Translations under genes and position numbers: made by a program
The notes under the pieces: model-generated
The model's input: only the letters and a program-made list of their open reading frames with translations
Database searches by the model: none
Told to the model about the DNA's origin: nothing
Shown: piece by piece, positions 62,105 through 64,000 of the stretch
How the letters are laid out: every line of letters starts with the position of its first letter
How positions within the stretch are numbered: position 1 is the first letter of the stretch
From: Agromyces lapidis
GTDB taxonomy: Bacteria > Actinomycetota > Actinomycetes > Actinomycetales > Microbacteriaceae
Length of the DNA: 64,000 bases
Reading direction: 5' to 3'
Assembly: GCF_009749405.1 (NCBI RefSeq)
Contig: NZ_WBIQ01000008.1
Coordinates: 304,532 to 368,531, forward strand

Positions 62105-63559
62105 ATGACGACCGGCACCTTCATCGGGGAGTACCGCCCCGGCACCGGCGGCGACGCCGTCATCACGAACCCGGCCACCGAAGAGCAGGTCGCGGCGTTC
62201 ACCGCCTCTGGCGTCGCCGACGTCGACGAGGCCGCGGCCGCGGCCCGCGCCGCGCAGCCCGCGTGGGCGGCGAAGACGCCGGGGGAGCGCTCGCTCGCGC
62301 TGCTGCGCCTCGCCGACGCGATCGAGGCCGACGCCGAACACCTCGCGAAGCTCGAGGTCGAGGATTCGGGCAAGCCCTGGACGACCGCCTTCGACGGCGA
62401 GCTGCCCTTCGGCATCGACAACCTCCGCTTCTTCGCGGGTGCGGCGCGATCGCTCGACGGCACCGGCGCGGGGTCGTTCTCGAACGGCTACACCTCGATC
62501 CTCACGCGGCGCCCCGTGGGCGTCGTCGCCGGCATCACGCCGTGGAACTTCCCGCTCATCATGGCGATCTGGAAGGCCGGCCCCGCGCTCGCCGCCGGCA
62601 ACGCGGTGATCGTGAAGCCGGCGCCGGCCACGCCGCGCACGACACTGCGCTTCGCGGAGCTCGCCGTCGAGGCGGGACTTCCGGCCGGCATCTTCAACGT
62701 CGTCACGGGCGACGCCGAGGTCGGGCAGGCGCTCGTCACCCACCGCGAAGTCGACATGGTGAGCGTCACCGGCTCGACCCAGACGGGAAAGGCCGTCATG
62801 CGCGGCGCGGTCGACGGCGTGAAGCGCGTGCACCTCGAGCTGGGCGGCAAGGCGCCCGTCATCGTCTTCGCCGACGCCGACCTGGGCGCGATGGCCCAGG
62901 CCGTGACGATGGGAGCGACCTACAACTCGGGGCAGGACTGCACCGCGGCCACGCGCGTCTATCTCGAGCGCTCGGTCTACGACGACGGGGTCGCGGCGCT
63001 GCGGCAGGCGGTCGCCGGTGTGGTCGCGGGCGACCCGATGGACCCGGCGACCCATATCGGCCCGCTCGTCTCGCGGGCGCACCGCGAACGCGTCGAGGGC
63101 TTCGTCTCGCGGGCCGTCGCCGAGGGGGCCGAGGCGCTCGTCGGCGGTCGGTCGCTCGACGGCATCGGCTCGTACTACGCTCCGACCCTGCTCGTCGGCG
63201 CGGCCCAGTCGTCGGAGATCGTGCAGGGCGAGGTCTTCGGGCCGGTGCTCGTCGTGCTGCCCTTCGACGGCGAGGCCGAGGGCATCGCGCTCGCGAACGA
63301 CAGCGCCTACGGGCTCGCCTCCTCGGTGTGGACGAGCGACGTCGGACGCGCGCTGCGCGTGAGCCAGTCGCTCGACGTCGGCGTCACCTGGGTGAACGAC
63401 CACCTGCCGATCGCCTCGGAGGCGCCGCACGGCGGCGTGAAGGGCTCGGGCTTCGGCAAGGACATGTCGATCGAGCCGCTGCTCGACTATTCGGTCACAC
63501 GGCACCTCATGATCCGGCACGCGCCGCCGCCCGAGACCAGCGGGTTCCGGCCGGCGTGA
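62105..63559 (+). CDS. NAD(P)-dependent aldehyde dehydrogenase (aminobutyraldehyde-type)
   Basis: A 484-aa ALDH. Catalytic residues are Glu245 in [12 protein letters not shown] and Cys279 in [14 protein letters not shown]; the cofactor motif is [15 protein letters not shown] with [12 protein letters not shown]. The GQDC-TAATR context is typical of gamma-aminobutyraldehyde/betaine aldehyde dehydrogenases, so it should oxidise the aldehyde from the upstream oxidase to an amino acid such as GABA. ATG follows AAAGGAG. Last gene of the operon; the repeat ACGATG and galU follow. Confidence 0.92.
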   Translation: MTTGTFIGEYRPGTGGDAVITNPATEEQVAAFTASGVADVDEAAAAARAAQPAWAAKTPGERSLALLRLADAIEADAEHLAKLEVEDSGKPWTTAFDGELPFGIDNLRFFAGAARSLDGTGAGSFSNGYTSILTRRPVGVVAGITPWNFPLIMAIWKAGPALAAGNAVIVKPAPATPRTTLRFAELAVEAGLPAGIFNVVTGDAEVGQALVTHREVDMVSVTGSTQTGKAVMRGAVDGVKRVHLELGGKAPVIVFADADLGAMAQAVTMGATYNSGQDCTAATRVYLERSVYDDGVAALRQAVAGVVAGDPMDPATHIGPLVSRAHRERVEGFVSRAVAEGAEALVGGRSLDGIGSYYAPTLLVGAAQSSEIVQGEVFGPVLVVLPFDGEAEGIALANDSAYGLASSVWTSDVGRALRVSQSLDVGVTWVNDHLPIASEAPHGGVKGSGFGKDMSIEPLLDYSVTRHLMIRHAPPPETSGFRPA

Positions 63560-63609
63560 GCCGGCGGCCGGGTGCGCACGATGCGCAGATCCCCGGCGAC
63601 GACGAAGCG

Positions 63610-63633
63610 ACGATGACGATGACGATGACGATG
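63610..63633. repeat. ACGATG hexamer repeat (four copies)
   Basis: Four perfect ACGATG units lie just upstream of galU, followed by ACGAGG that includes the ribosome-binding site GAGGAG. Confidence 0.8.
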
Positions 63634-63647
63634 ACGAGGAGACGACG

Positions 63648-64000
63648 ATGACGGGGCGGATCACGAAGGCGGTCATTCCTGCGGCGGGGTTGGGGACTCG
63701 GTTCCTGCCGGCGACGAAGGCGATGCCGAAGGAGATGCTGCCGGTGGTGGACAAGCCGGCGATCCAGTATGTGGTCGAGGAGGCGGTTGCGGCTGGTCTG
63801 ACTGATGTGTTGATGATCACGGGTCGGAACAAGAACGCGTTGGAGAATCACTTCGATCGGGTCGCGGAGTTGGAGGCGACGCTGGAGCGGAAGGGTGATA
63901 CCGCGAAGCTGCAGAAGGTGAACGAGTCGACTGATCTGGCGGACATGCATTATGTGCGGCAGGGTGACCCGTTGGGGCTCGGGCATGCGGTGCATCGGGC
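63648..64000 (+). CDS. galU: UTP--glucose-1-phosphate uridylyltransferase, 5' part (cut by window edge)
   Basis: The open frame from ATG 63648 reads [20 protein letters not shown], then [20 protein letters not shown] and [15 protein letters not shown], the well-conserved GalU N-terminus with the nucleotide-binding [11 protein letters not shown] loop. About 117 codons are visible. GalU makes UDP-glucose, the donor for cell-wall polymers and for GT1 and trehalose enzymes in this window. GAGGAG lies 6 nt upstream. Codons differ from the rest of the window: frequent TTG, GGT, GAT, GCT, CGG and CAT instead of CTC, GGC, GAC, GCC and CGC. Confidence 0.93.
   Translation, partial: MTGRITKAVIPAAGLGTRFLPATKAMPKEMLPVVDKPAIQYVVEEAVAAGLTDVLMITGRNKNALENHFDRVAELEATLERKGDTAKLQKVNESTDLADMHYVRQGDPLGLGHAVHR

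Noticed and set aside
54674..63559. Complete E. coli-type Puu (gamma-glutamylated putrescine) pathway
   Set aside because: Importer, oxidase and aldehyde dehydrogenase fit, but no puuA-like ligase or puuD-like hydrolase is in the window.

Overview
The window is high-GC DNA whose codons end mostly in C or G. It has many TANNNT -10 boxes placed 6-7 nt before an ATG (leaderless starts) and many 4-bp ATGA/GTGA gene overlaps. Together with the chromosomal order ilvD-ilvB-ilvN-ilvC, serA, leuB, ilvE, gltX this points to an actinobacterium of the family Microbacteriaceae (Agromyces-like); the genus is inference. I found no transposase, phage gene, rRNA or CRISPR array.

Layout. 1-2403: the 5' end of a ridA-like gene (minus strand) divergent from a fused trehalose-6-phosphate synthase/phosphatase. 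2413-7558: branched-chain amino acid genes ilvD, ilvB, ilvN, ilvC. 7559-26137: an accessory block with a Tat-exported 5'-nucleotidase, a membrane protein, a very large BTAD/ATPase regulator, a secreted FG-GAP protein translationally coupled to a secreted subtilase, cutC, a second subtilase divergent from a helix-turn-helix regulator, and two small membrane proteins. 26289-38352: serA, a TetR/DHA2-transporter pair, leuB, ilvE, a ypeA-like acetyltransferase, an FAH-family hydrolase, a group III truncated haemoglobin, a class V aminotransferase divergent from a LysR regulator, and gltX. 38581-43777: tRNA-Gln(CUG), a TspO-related membrane protein, an ArsR/MFS operon, a PadR/membrane-protein operon and a YdeI-family protein.

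43867-50483 is an iron-regulated pair of converging units. On the plus strand there is an Fe(III) ABC importer (binding protein, fused permease, ATPase). On the minus strand there is one 952-residue protein that joins an adenylation domain, a carrier domain and a membrane acyltransferase. Both units have a DtxR/IdeR-type iron box upstream, and their 3' ends overlap by 37 bp. This is the best candidate for a poorly described system.

50624-63559 is a large amine/amino-sugar cluster: a Tat-type flavin amine oxidase, a SIS-domain sugar isomerase, a maltokinase/glucosamine-kinase-like enzyme, a polyamine-type ABC importer (binding protein, two permeases, ATPase), a TetR regulator, a GT1 glycosyltransferase, a DAO-family oxidoreductase and an aldehyde dehydrogenase. 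The gene content suggests uptake and oxidative breakdown of an amine, possibly one conjugated to a sugar. The window ends inside galU, whose codon usage differs clearly from everything to its left.

Functional assignments rest on motifs read by eye. No database search was possible, so substrate names for transporters and oxidoreductases are family-level inferences.
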